From: Edolisoma coerulescens | Lineage: Eukaryota; Chordata; Aves; Passeriformes; Campephagidae | Length of the DNA stretch: 64,000 nucleotides | Direction: 5' to 3' | Assembly (NCBI GenBank): GCA_013397115.1 | Contig: VWZW01002677.1 | Coordinates: 434,001-498,000, forward strand | Translations under genes and position numbers: made by a program | Shown: positions 37,924 to 51,152 of the stretch, in pieces | Numbering within the stretch: position 1 is the first letter of the stretch | Layout: every line of letters starts with the position of its first letter | Notes under the pieces: generated by a model | What the model was told of the DNA's origin: nothing | The model's database searches: none | Seen by the model: only the letters and a program-made list of their open reading frames with translations

Positions 37924-40900
37924 CCCTGCAGGAGGATGAGCTGTCAGAAGAAGCGGTCCTCAGACCTCTAGCCCGGTATTTGATGCAAGCTTGAGGCTTC
38001 CCAGAACATGCTGAGCTCTGCACAACCCCTGCCTGGGGAGGCAGTGCTGCGGTTGGCTGGGGGTTGGGACATTTGCTGTGTTACCCTCCAGGGTAACATC
38101 CCGTGCTCCATGAAGGGTTGTTCCCATCCTCGTGAACCTCCAGCAGCGAGGCCAGACTTAGAGTGATGGACAGGGCGGCTGGGGACTGGTGTTGGTGGGA
38201 CATAGTGGGATGCTGTGTGGGAGGTGAGGAGCCTGAGTACCAGCATGATGTGCCTGCCATCCCTCACTTTCCTGGAACTGCCTGTCCCAGGGCAGGAGTT
38301 TGCGCCACAAAGCCCAAGGGACATCCCTTGCAGAACAAACCTTTACCAGGCACTCAGGCACATCCAGCTAGATTTGAGCAGCTTACAGAGCCAAGAAGCG
38401 TAGACTGACTGCCCAGGTACCTCCAGCATCCTGGAAACCTTCAGGTCACCTCCAGCCTCCTCCTTCCTAAGCGTGGCAACTGCAGTGTCCAGCTGTGGGG
38501 ATGAACAGGTGGGTATCCATGCACTGAAAGGTCTGGATGCTTGCCAAGGGACACTTACTCCCTGCCTGCTCTGCAGACAGGAAAATGCAGCCCCAGCGTG
38601 CCTGAGCTGTACAAGGCTGACATTTCCAAAAGCCCTGAACACCTCTTGCTCAGATTATTGTGCCATCCCTGGCTGTGAACACTGTGCCGAGCACTCGGCA
38701 TGCATCCCGTGGGAAACCCAAAGAGCAGCTGGATGCGCTGGCATCGCTGACTATGCACATAGGAAAGACAAGCATAGTCCATGCTCAGCAGGCAGGACAA
38801 CTGGGACAGCCCAGCCAGGGCGGCCCCTTCCCACAGCCACTGGACTGGCAGCTTCCCACAGTCCAGGTCCCAGCCCTGCCGCCAGCCTGGTGGTACTGCA
38901 GACAGCGGTGGGAAGAACAGGCATAGATGTCTCCTCAAACAGAACTGCCCTGAAACCGGCACACGCCCAGCAGGGATTTCCGCAGGTGCATTTAACCTTT
39001 GTAACACAGCAGTAAGAGGCACCCACCACACACCTGCAGGCAGAATGGAGGCAGGAGCTTTCCAGGAGCTTTCAAGCAGTTCCTGAGCATTTTTAGAGAT
39101 CACAACAGTCCAGTCCCAGTACAGGCCATGCACGTTTACACACACACAACCCCCATGGGAGCAGCAAGACCCCGGGAGGGGACAGGGACACGCGAGAATG
39201 GCAGCAGGCCCAGGGCACAAAGCTCTCTGTACCGCTTTTCCTATTGCTTTTTTAAGTAGTCCAAGTTTAAACAAGGTTTCTCTGGGATTTCTCCTGGAGC
39301 TCCACTGTTTCTCCATCGCTATGGCACGGTCTCAAGTCCTTTCATGTGCGGGAGGCCCCGAGGCAGTTGGTTTTGCTGAGCAGATTTCTCACCTTATCGC
39401 TTACTCCCGTGGTTCATTTTCCTCAGCTCCTTTTAGGCATTCCAGCTCAAAACACAAGATTTAATTCAACCTGTCAGTGTCAGGATCAGACCCAGCAGGT
39501 TCACCCCAGCTTGGGACTCTCACTGGGAGCCATTACGCCAGGAAAGAGCTGGCACAGCCCTGCACCAACTGGAACACCAGGACTGAGATGTCCCTGGAGG
39601 CATTTCCTATCTTTCAGCAGTGCTGGGCGTGATGTGGTGCTTGAATTGGTTTTTGCATTTGAGATATTCAACTTTTTTCCCAGCTGCCTCTCCCACTGGC
39701 TGCTCCGCACCTGATGGTTGGGATCTGATCACAGCTGATGCCCCAGCTGCTGACCTCTCCAGCCTCCCCCTGCTTGGGAGGTGCTTCTTTCCTCTCCCAA
39801 ATGAAATCATTTGGAAAGCCAAACTTTAAAAGGAAAGTGACAAAGCTCAATTTAACTCTCTTATTTCTTTTGAAAAAACCCAACATTTTGAAATATAAAT
39901 GTGCTCAGCATCTCAGCGTTTGTTTGCTCTTGCCCTACCTGTGCAGCTGGGGCTGGAAGTTCAGGGACTGTGATGGAGCTCAGCTGCTCTGGGGCAGAGG
40001 GAAAACACCCTGAGAATTCCCAGTAAACTGCTGAGAGCACATTATGTGCCTGATGCTCTCTCCCTTCTCTACCTAGACCGGTTGGACCCTGCACAACAGG
40101 AGAGGGGAGGCATGAAGCAGGTGTGGCTTGGAAATGTGGGAGAGCGTGTCTCAGGGAAATGGAACAGGTAAAGCTGAACATGTGTGTTGTGTAATTTCTA
40201 CAGGTGTGCGAATTGTGAGGGTCAGGGTGAAAGTGAGATGGGAAAGGGGAAAAGTGATCTGGAAGTGCAGTTAAGTAAGGGACCAGAAAGTGAAGTAGCT
40301 CTAAGTAACTCTGCTTTTTCAGGGTGGAATTTTTCTTTTCTGGATGTATGGAGTTGTCCTTTAAAGAAAACTTTTAAGAAAATGACTAAAGCTTTAAAAA
40401 GCCTTTTTTTCCAAAGGAGGTTTTTCTCAAGCATCTAACACTCTCAGATCAGAGAAAACCTTTTAACTAGGTTCTTAGCACTTCAGGTACTTTTTTCTGT
40501 TAATTCTGCACAGCGTTTCACCGTTGTGTTTCCCATTGTTTTGTCACTTGGCTCTTTCTGGGGCTGGTCACTGGCTGCTATGGTGGTGACACACCTGACC
40601 GTTGCTCCTTCCCTGGAGCATTCCAGAGCAGTGGAGCCTCTTCCCTCTCCTGGGGATTTGTGGTGCTTGAAGCAAGATGTATCTTTTTTGGGAACCGGGC
40701 AGACCCGTGCCTGGGCTGGAGTGACAGGGCCACAGCTCTGCTCAAGCAAAGGGACACCTGGGTGCTGACAAGTTGCAGAAATCTCATCATTTCACCACCA
40801 TCTCCTCATTCGGTTCTGGTAAACTAGAAAAATCCTACCAGGGCAGCTTTTCTCGTGCCATCAGGTGCCATGGGGTGTTCCTAGGTGTGTGACACAGGGT

Positions 40901-43900
40901 GTCCCTGAGTGTGTAACATGCTGCCTCCCCGACAGCACTCTGGAGCAGCCAGTGCTGTGTCCCATTACTAGTCTGGGTAATTGCCATTTCATTGGCTTCC
41001 TTAGGATGTCAAATCTCTCTCAGGCAGCTGGGAGATGCCGAGAGGGAAAGCCTGGTGCTGGCTGCATGCTGAGGGCTCCGGGAGAGCCCTGCTGGGAGCT
41101 GTGGAACAGCAGGAAAGCTCTCCAGGCTATTCCCTGTGCAGAGCTGAACAAGGGCTGAGTGAGGCTTCTGCTGTGTTTCTGTGCAATTTATATACATAAA
41201 TGTTGTATAAAGCAGTGGGACTGCTTCCCTTCTTTTGGTTATTGGTGCCAATAAAAGGAGAGTTCTCTCTGCTACCTTTGAAAGAATTCCCAGCTCTTAC
41301 ACGATGACAAAATTTTTCTGTCCCCTTGATTGTGCCTGCAAAGGTCCTGAGGGCTGTGAGGAAAAGGAAAAATCTTATGGGTGGGGTGCAGAGAAAAAAG
41401 AAAAACACTCCACAAGAGCAGCAGTGAAGCAGCACTGCAGTTATGGTGCAGAGCAGGACCTTGGCAGGGCCAGGCTGCCCTAGGATGAAGGATGTTCCTG
41501 TGCCCCTGGCTGGGTGGCTCTGGCCATGGAGATGTGGAGGCTGGTGGGGTACGTTGGCCTGACATATCCTGAAGTGGCTTTCTGGGTGAGTGATGGAAGG
41601 TGCTGTAAATCTGTGGTGTTGTTAATCTGCAAGCAAGGAGCTGCTGTTTGACTCCTGACCCTCATAAAGTGCACACAGCTGCCTTGGGGCCTTACTTGCG
41701 CAGTTTTATCGCAGCGAGGCTCACAACAGGCGCTGCAACGAGCTAGTTCAGAGGGTCTCTCCTCTTTATGGCTTCCGCAAATGTTGGAGCTGCATTTCCC
41801 TCTCCATCTGGTCACTGGCTGGGGAGAGGCTCTGGTCTTCCTTTGGCCCCATCTCCCCACCAAGAACAGTCCCTACCTTGGGCATGTCCACAGCCACGAG
41901 CCAAAGCCTTTGTGTGCTCAACCTCCCTGCTGCTCCTCCTGCTTCTCTGGCAGCATCTGCCCCTTGCTGCCACTTGCTCCTCTGGGACGCTGTCACCTCC
42001 AAATCCTGCCTCCATCCATTCGTCCCACTCACATGGATTTCTTTGAGTTCAAGTATGGGAATAACCTGGATTTGAGAGAGTTCTGGGGGCAGATTTGAGC
42101 ACCCGACATAACCTGGCACAACCAAAATGCACTTTTCACCTGGGCGAAGCTTGGAGAGAATGGGTGCGTGAACCGTGTCAAATGTGGGGTAACCTGCCTG
42201 ACTCCAAAATGATTTATTAATGCTGCAAATGTGCTTGGCTTGTCTTCTTATATAGATTTCCTCCTTGTGGCAGAAATCTGGGGCTCTCAAGCCCCAGGGC
42301 TGCTCTCACCACCTTGTGCTTGGGTCAACACGTGTCTTCCCACCTGGCATTGACTGGCAAGAGCAGCCCATCTCCAGCAGGGTGGGAGGCACCCATGGGG
42401 TCATGGTTTTTTACTTGTGCTGCCCAAGGAGCCCGCTCAGCTGTGTCTGTTGTGTGCATCTCTTCCCTCGGTGCAGTGTTTGAGAAGAGAAAATTTCTTG
42501 TGCTCAGTGGGGTTTTGGCACCAAATAACCACACTGCCCCTGAGCAGATAGGAAGTGTCCCTGTCCCCAAGCCACAGGAGCTGTGGGGTGGTTTTGGGGG
42601 CATCACCTGATGAACACCAGCTCTGTGGCATTTGGGAAGGCACAGAACCTCTGCCAAAAGTGCCTGGCTGTAACCCAGCCCCACTCCCATTGCTGGGACA
42701 GGCTGTCCCTTCCCTTTCCTCAGTGTTCATCCTGTCTTCTGGTCATGTGCTGGCTAAAGGCACGATATTGATGTTTTGGGGTGTGATAATACCTCTGCTC
42801 CTAGTAAGTTGGTGTAGGTTTTTCCAAATGTTTCGCTTGCTGTCCAGCTGGAACAGGCTGATGAGACTCAGCCAGGTCCCTGGGAGCTCAGGCAGGCAAA
42901 AAAACAACCCCTCCAAATCAGCTGGTCTGGTATGTCCAAACCGCATGTTTGCTAGGGAGCAATTTAAGATGGAAAAGGGGAAAATTACAGTCAAAGGCTA
43001 AAATTTGGGCAAACTGTGTGGGTTTTGGTGCTGGAGAGCTAAATTTACCCACCCAGCGCTGCCTAAGGAGACCAAAGCTTGTGCTGGTGTCAACTTCCAG
43101 TATGGGGCTAATCAGTGGTGTGTGGTAACTGTGCTGTTGCACTGCAACAACAACACTTCAAGTTATGTGTTCCTCTAAAGCATCTTTAGGGCTCCGGTGA
43201 GCCTCCTGCTTCTTGTTTTCCTACACAAGGGAAATATTCTTGCTTTTTAGTTGGCTACAGTCAGTCACTTCAGTTTATGGCCCATTTGGGAAGGTGAATG
43301 CCTTCTTCTAGCTCCCCCCTTTAACCTCTCCTCAGTCTCTCAGATGAAGGCACATTCAGCAGCTCTTCCCACCGCCCACCGGCAATTATGGATGAAATTA
43401 TGGATATAACAATATAACAACAATATAGGTTGTTCCTACAACCTTTTGAAATAAATGGGTCTATTGTAACTGTTACATCTTCATGGCTATCCTTTCAGAA
43501 TCAGAATGAAGGAAAAGTGTTTTGTTTTGGTAAGATAATTTAAATGGAGGGGAAGTATAATTTATTATTTTAATTTCTCCAATTGTTGTGGCTGGTGGGT
43601 CGTTTGCTGTTATTTTTGCTAGTTTCTACAAATAAAACACTATCTGTCTTACTCCCTGTAGATGCTGTGCCTTTCTCCCTCCAAGGGACCACTTGCAACT
43701 AGGCACCAAAGGGGTCTTTTTTACCTGTAAAGTCTCTGCAGATTCCCCTCTGATCCTTGGCTCTTCAAGCAAATATCAGAGTAAAACAGGCAGGACATGA
43801 CTAAATTTGCGACTATTTTTGTATGTTCTGAAGTATCTGTCTTTAGGCATGTCTCTGGATCAGGAGGTGCGATGGTGTGCTGAATTTCAAATCAGCCCTC

Positions 43901-46900
43901 CACAGGTCTCCGATTTTGTGAATAGTTTGGACTGGGTTTTTTTGGAGCCTAAGGAAATAGTGTAATTTTTTTTTCCATACGAAAAGCTTGTGAGAGGGAT
44001 ATAATAGTATCTGTGTGCAGAGCAAAAGATGTGAAAGATAGATGTCAGGAGATCTTATTTAGTCAAGAACTGGTACCTAAGATGTTCCTGATCCCACAAG
44101 AAATATATAAAGAGTCGCCCGAGTCCTGTGGGCCAGCAAACCTCCTGGGAAGGGGCCCCTGGGCTGGTTGCCATGGTGTTGTCCATGGCAGGCTTCTTTT
44201 GGCAGCTTTTCCTGGTTTTTTTTTAACCCCTTTGACTTTTCTCCAGTCTCTCTTGCCACCCATCTCTACCTGGCCCTTACCTCTGCCCTTGGTGCAAGAG
44301 TGACCAGAGGGCTCCTGGCTGCAACCTCTAATGCCATGCAGGGTCACGGCAGAGCTGGCTTGTCCCAAATGTCCTGCCTTGCCCCAATACCCTGAGCAGA
44401 TCCCCCCAGGGCAGGGCTGGGCACGTCCTGATGCCTGCTGCCCTTGGAGCATCGTTCCAGGAGGGATGACACAGAGCCCTGTCACTGCCATTGTCTGAGT
44501 GACTACAAAGTGCCACTCGTGGAAGGAGCCACAGATGCAGGTGAACTCCTGTGCTGAGCCAGCATTCCCACATAAACTGAATTACAAGTAGGAATAAGCC
44601 TAATTGTACCAGACAGCAATTAGTATGGTTTACTGTCAGGAGACAGTCCGCTTGTCCTGGCCAGGGGAAGTTGCTCCTGTCCCCTGGGAGAGGACTTGTG
44701 TTCACTGAGAGCTCCCAAGGGATGGCTCTGGCAGGGTATGGGGTTGTATTTGGGACAATGTGCATGCTGCGGGGCAGAAGGTGGGTGTTGAGGTGCTGGG
44801 AAGCAGCACACCCCTCCCTGAGCTCCCACACTCCTGTCCATGCACGCTCTGGCTGCTCTCACACCCAGGCCAGCTGAGCAGAGCACGATCATCCACTGGG
44901 GTGGTCAGTTCTAGCATGTTTCCTGAAAGCCCGTGGATCTGGGACCCCAGACCTTTGCTGTAGCAGCCTCCTTCCTTCCCACAGACACAGGACCACGTTA
45001 ACCAAACATCTCGAGCTCTGTACTGTATCTTCCTCAGGGAGCCCCTTAGAGACATGATGCTGCTGTCAGACTGGGGTGACTGGGCACTGCTGGTTGTGCC
45101 CAATCTCACATGACATCTCCAGGCCTAAGTGCCCCCTGCTCACCCACCTTCTCCATCCTGCTCCTAAATCATGTAGCTGCCCATTTCCGGGAAAAAATAG
45201 GGCAAATAATGAGCAGAGCAGGGCAGTTTTGAGCCTCCTGCCCACTGGCAGCTCTCTTCTGGCTGTTCAGATGCGATGAGTTCAGGTCTGGATTACTCAG
45301 CACTGAGGCTTTAGAAACCCCAAACTCAATTGACTGAGGATTTGCAGGAGCTAGACCCCTAGTCTCCTTGTTTAAGCTTTAATAACATAGGGAATTAGTG
45401 GTAAATTATTGTATTACTTAAAAATAATAAAACATTTCTCTGGTGAAGCTTTAACTTTAAAAAAGGCATTTGATTGTGCTTTGAGTAAGAGAGAGGCTGT
45501 ATATAAACCATCCCTTTGGACACCTCGTGTCCACCACCGTAATGAAAGTTTGGTCTACGTAACAGCTTTTAATGTATACGATGCACTTTAGTCTGCGGTG
45601 TAGACACAGAGCTGAGCTGTGCTGTGAGTGACAGAAGCTGTGGTAATCTGTGATTCTTAGGACACAAGGGGCAAATAAGAGCTTTTCTGTAAAGCAGGGA
45701 AACTTTTCAGGAAGACCTTTAATAGAGCAGTGTGATTTTGTGCTGTATGTAACTGGCCATCATTGCAAACAGGGATATTTACTGGTAGCTTCAAGCCAGA
45801 AGGCTCATGAGCAATTTATTTCCAAAGCACTGTGCTACTGCATATGTTTGTTCTTGGGAAAACCATTCAGAGGTTTATTTTTTTCTCTTGTTGTGCTGCC
45901 ATTCCACCTGCTTCAGCTTCTAATACAACACGACACCGGTAGCTGCTTAAGATCCATGGAGTAGAGAAGAGTCATTAAAGTTGCATCCTGAGAAATAATT
46001 AAGTTCCCAAAGTTGCTCCACAAATTATGCTGTTTATTTCACATGACTTTGACATACAGAAGCATGATCCTTCCAGTCCAAGCAGAGCTTTCGTTCCTCA
46101 CATTCATTAGTCCGGGGGAGAGCAAAGCAGGAGAACGATGTTCGTCCCAGGACTTGGTCTCGAGTTTCCAGTAGTCAATCCTTCCTCTTCCAACAGAATC
46201 CACTTAACTTGCAAGCTTAGTGGAAACTGCCATGGGTGAGAATAGCTGCAAAGGCAAAATGAGTTTTGCCACTAAGAACAGTTTTCATAGTAAGGATTTG
46301 CCTTATTTAACTGATGTTCTTCCTTCAGGCTTCAAGCAGGGATGACTGATCAAGAGTGTGAAACTTTCCTTTGGTTGTAGCTTTGCTGAGAAGTTCTAGA
46401 AAAAGCTGTGGAGCAAGAAGCCTTGCAGGTAATGATTTGTCTGGATTTGATGCACTGAAATACCTTTGCTTGAGAAATGCAGGGTTTTCCCATTAGGGCA
46501 TTAGCAGGGAGCTGAGCAGCACTGGCAGCTGTCCTTAGGCTGTGCTTAGGTCTGTTAAGGGCCACATTAGCTTTGTGAGCACTGTATTTCTGATACATGA
46601 ATTGTTTATAGCAAGTAAAAGCCCTGAATTTGCAACACAAGCTCCAAAATATCCGTGGGTTTTGCTGATGTTTTAAAACAGGTTCCAACTGGGCTTTGTA
46701 AGCAACTGGTGTGGGAAAAACACCTGGACATGTCATTTGGTAAGCGTTTGGCTCTGAATCCAGACATGTGGCTCAAACCTATCAGTTTGCTTACTGAAGA
46801 AAAAGTTGAATTTGTAAACTCAGGCTCCAAAATCCCATTATAGGGGGGAAGCGGCTTGGACTGTATCTGTATGAGTGCAGCAATGGCTTTAGGCTAATGG
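37924..46900. other. GC-rich intergenic sequence with long but unrecognised open frames
   Basis: This is GC-rich sequence in which stop codons are scarce on both strands. The longest frames are minus 38,555-39,316 (253 residues), plus 38,473-39,015 (180 residues) and minus 41,766-42,290 (174 residues). They overlap one another in opposite directions, are rich in Cys, Trp, Pro and Gly, and show no domain I recognise, so I treat them as compositional. No RNA gene or intact repeat was seen. Confidence 0.55.
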
Positions 46901-49900
46901 CTGATTTTCCTCACCTTTTGAACTTCTTCATGAAGATCTTAAAGGCAAGAAGATCCAGGTCAGATGAGGAACAGAAGAAATAAAAGGTAAAACAAGATTA
47001 GGAAGACCATCGGAGAACTGTTCTCCGTCCTCCTGCACCAAATTTGCCCGAGCTGGTCCTGAGAGCCTCTTGGTCTACCTCTTGTGGTAGGGATCCCACA
47101 GCCCTCAGGCAATTCATTTAAATACTTCACTATTTTTACAGCTTTCCGTAACATTTGTCTCACATCCTTTGTTTTAATCTCCTTTCTCCTTCCCGTCGTC
47201 ATGAATGGTTTCTGCCCCTTTTCTGGTAACGTATTCCCTAAGAAAGCTGGGTATCGTCAGTCTGAAATTCTTTCCTGTAAAATGTCTGAATGCTTTTTGT
47301 TGCTCTCTCTTAACACCAAGTAATCCTTGCCTCCTTGCCTCAGAGAGATTCATAGAACTGGAAGGTGAAGGACACCAGAATTTATCCAGAGTTCAAACCT
47401 AGGGCTGTCAGCACCCTAAAGTGTTGTTGCCCTCCAAAAAAACTGAACTCAGCGCGGAGCAGGGTACGGTCAAAAACCATTAAAGAGGGACTTCACAGAA
47501 CTGGCAGCATGTATACAAGAAGGGCCGGGCAGAGGAAGATTTTGGAGGTAAAGCAGGAAGAGCAGAGCAAGGAGCCAAGGCCAGGAGTGCGCTGTTTGCA
47601 GGATGGTCCCACAGCACAGAGTGCAGGTGAGGTTTGTTAACGCGTCCCCCAGGGCTCCATGACGGAAATTGCATTGCAGGAGAAGCTTTCCTGACCTTGC
47701 TAGCAAAATCCCCCAGCTGTCTGAGCCAGGTCTCCAGACAGGTTGTCAATCAACATGTCACAAGCTGAAAGAAGATATATGGCCAGATTTAATTGACGGG
47801 ACGTTCTGACATTGCTGAAGTGGGTATCTGCCTCTGTAGGGTACAGAGTATGTGTGCATATAACAGATTGCTGGCTTTTGATGTAAGCCACATAATTTGG
47901 TGTCTTCCTGGCTGACAGAAAACACAAACACATATTAAAGCATTATAAAAACAGGTCAGAGGACTTGTGGTTTTCCCTGGCCAAAGAACAGTTTGTAGTG
48001 GTGAAGTAGTGTTAAAATTACTACTGTTTTCCACTGGAAAAGGCAATCTAATGATACCTTATAGCTTTAAAAATTTTTGTTTGTTTTTTTCTTGGACTTC
48101 TTTCTCAGTAAAGTGACTGTGTTCTACTTCTCGTTAATTAAGCTCTGAATTTCTCGTCATTGCTTAAACAAGACATCAACATCCTTTCATGGACTGTTAT
48201 TGAAAAGCAATGGGAACAAGGACAGGAATGCTGCTAGCGAAGAGAAAATTACACTTGGGTTTGCATTAACACGGCAGTTCTGACCCATCCTTCTGCCTGG
48301 CTCATTATTACAAGATCTTGATGGAGGCTTTTCTGTACCAGGGACACTGCAGCAAAGCCAAGCCTGCAGAACATGAGCTTCTTTTGTATTGTTTTATAAT
48401 TCATGGGTGTTAATGCCTTAAGCACCGTTCTGTGAGAAGAACATGATGCAGCAGGGAGGCAGAAGTGGCCGGTGTTGTTCCAGATGGTCTCTCTGTGCTG
48501 GTGTCTGCTCAGTGGCAGCATGGCCTTGAGCTGAGTCTATGGGTATTGGAGCCGCCACCAACATTCCTGTAGTGCCAAGGGATTCCAGCAGTAGACTGAG
48601 ATGACCTCATGTTGGGTGCCTCACAAACCTGGAATAAAGAGAAGAAGATGGAAAATGAGACATGTCTGCAAGCAAGGGAGATAAAGGAAATTACAGAAAA
48701 ATATAGTTCAAATTCCTGGAGTACAGTTGCACTGGAAAAAATATACTGGGATTGGGTGGTGGTGTCCTGGTCTTACAGTGTATTTATAAGAGGCAAAGGG
48801 AGGACAGCATGGCTGCCTCAGGCTTGCTTAGAAGGAAATATTCCCGGGCAGAAGGGGCAGCATGGAAGAATGTGAGCACGAGTGTTTGAGCAAAAGAAGG
48901 AAGAGGTGTATTTCACGGCCAGGTGGACAAAGGAGCTGATTTCTTGGTGCTAAATGAGCAATAAAAGACAAAGCAGGGTTGTCTGTGAAAATCTTTGAAA
49001 TAAAGAGGAGCAGTTTATTTTCTCTGATATAAAGAATTCCACGGAGAGCTGCTTGAGAGTAGTGTTGAGAGATCAGAGTGTTAGACTTGGAAAAAGACCT
49101 CTGAAACAGGATTTGCTATGCGTACCTGCAGGAATGTGGCTGGCAGGGGGATAAAAGGGTTTTCCGGCAGAGGAGAAGCAGGCTGGGAAGAGCTGCAGCT
49201 TCAGGGTAAGACAGGAAGGCTGCATTTTGCAGGTGTTACGTGAGAGAAATCTGCAAGATTTTGGCATTAGAGTGAGTTAGAGTGGACTAAGCTGCGCTGA
49301 TAGTGGGCTCCAGTGGAATAATGCTTAGTGCTGTCTCAGCCTGTGGATCTGGAGCTGCTGGCAGATGGACATCCATGAGATGCTGGAGGTTCTTTGTGCC
49401 AGTGTGTGATTATGCAGAGAACAAAAGTCCTGTGGCCAAGAGCACTGTGAGCATCTCTGCAGCATCTCTCCACTCCAGAGCCCTGGCCTGCAGGAAAATA
49501 CTGGTTTCCGTGCCCCTTCCAACTTTGGTTTCCTTCCTTTAGTATAAGCTATGAAAATATGTCAGCAGGTTGATTTTTCAGCCAGAGAACACGGAAGCAA
49601 AAAAGGTGTATGCTCCTAAGCCATCTGTAAATGCTCTGATCCACTTTGGTTTTACTCAGGGAAAAGAAAAATTTCTAAACTTCCCATGACTAGTACTTAA
49701 CATATGTGCAACTAGGTGTCCACCACTGGTCTTGGAAAAATAATTGCTTGCTTTTCCAATTTTATTGACCTATCAGTCTTAAAAGTAGGAACGCAAATAA
49801 AGAGTTTCTGGATGATATTAATTACAAGCAAGCAAATTATACTCCAGCAACTGTTTTATCTCATGGCTACCAAAGCTTCTAGAGAACAGCAGGATAATAT

Positions 49901-51121
49901 CACAAACATCCTCATTCTCAGACTTTGCAAGGTCTGAGATTCACCACTTGGACTTGTGAGGAAGTCCTTGCTGCCCCTTGGGAATTCCGTGCGTGCTGTT
50001 AAGAGCGGCTGCTCACGGAGAGGGACCGTGGCAGAAACCTGGGCCCCACTCTGCACAGCAATTTCTGTCTCCCTGGTTGATAGGGCAGAAAATTTTCATT
50101 TCTCAACTTGCCAAAATACGAGCATCTGCAGTGATACAACAGGGCAGAAAAAGTCGTATAGTATCTACTGATAAGAACTGCTGCATATTTAATGCAAAGG
50201 ATATTTTCGGTATAGCTGTGCAATTGGGAAATTAAATCGTCTGGATGTTGTCATACATGCTAATTATGCTAAAGACACCGAGGAAAAATCTTCATCTTCC
50301 ACATAGCATGTATAGCTAGAAGATAATGACATTTTAAATTCAAACTTGTCATCTTGGTGCACAAAGGTGAAAATATTTTAAGTACGTGCATTTGGCTGGA
50401 ATGTATGTGGAAGGAAAACAAATTGTGTACTTGTTTACAGGTTTTTCCAAACACTGACAATAATGGGCAGATCAGGGAAATGTGAACTTGCAAATCAGCT
50501 TTACTGGCATTTCTTGTTTAGCATGAAAGTTTTGTGCTAAAATGGACTGTAGGTATCACCACAAATAGCTCTCTGCTCTGGGTATCTATTTGCTTGTTCT
50601 TACTTAGAGCTGCTTGCAGTTATCTCTATTTTGTTGCTGTGCAAAGGAAATCTTTTGGCTAAAATGCGTTGAAATGTTGTTTTAACTGAGTCATTCATTT
50701 GCAATAAATGAAGCATAAAGAATGCATTTTGGAATCTACGCTTAACAGAATTAAAATCATCACGCCGTTCCTTCCTTAAATAAATTCTATTCGGCAACTT
50801 GCCTAGGTAATGAATGGCATGAAAACTCCATCTACCCTCATATAGTTCTTATGACACGAGCACAGAGTTAAACCTGCACCATTGGAGTGGGTTATTTTCT
50901 TTACTGAAAAGAAAAGAGAGGAAAAATATTCACAGTTCAGTTTGTTATAACCGGGTTCTTTTTATTGCCCAGCTCTGCTCTCTGTAGCTGTAAGGAGTCG
51001 ATGGCATCCACACAATCTGCCTCATTACTTTGGGCACAGCTTCCACCTTCCCAGGGAGAGCTGCTCTTCTATTACATTCATTAGGTTAGAGGGAAGTTAG
51101 TGTGATTACTCATATGCTTAA
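46901..51121. other. Intergenic, possible old repeat remnants, no gene recognised
   Basis: The stretch at about 47,345-47,400 begins GATTCATAGAACTGGAAGG, which faintly resembles the reverse-oriented end of old CR1/L3 LINEs. About 47,020-47,300 also has a repeat-like feel but matches no family I can name. The rest is unremarkable unique sequence. Confidence 0.4.
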
Positions 51122-51152
51122 ATTTGAGTATATATACTATATATATTCAAAT
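51122..51152. repeat. Near-perfect 31-bp AT-rich palindrome
   Basis: The arms 51,122-51,136 and 51,138-51,152 pair around a central C at 51,137 with a single mismatch (G opposite T at 51,128/51,146). The arm begins ATTTGAGTATATATA. It could extrude as a cruciform or form an RNA hairpin, and such sequences are prone to instability. No neighbouring repeat family was recognised. Confidence 0.9.

Noticed and set aside
38555..39316. 253-residue minus-strand open frame
   Set aside because: It overlaps a 180-residue plus-strand frame, lies in stop-poor GC-rich sequence, and has no recognisable domain or credible residue composition.
41766..42290. 174-residue minus-strand open frame
   Set aside because: Several overlapping frames on both strands, no recognisable motif, no splice or promoter support.
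47389..47402. GTTCAAACC resembling a tRNA or SINE B box
   Set aside because: No matching A box or cloverleaf around it.
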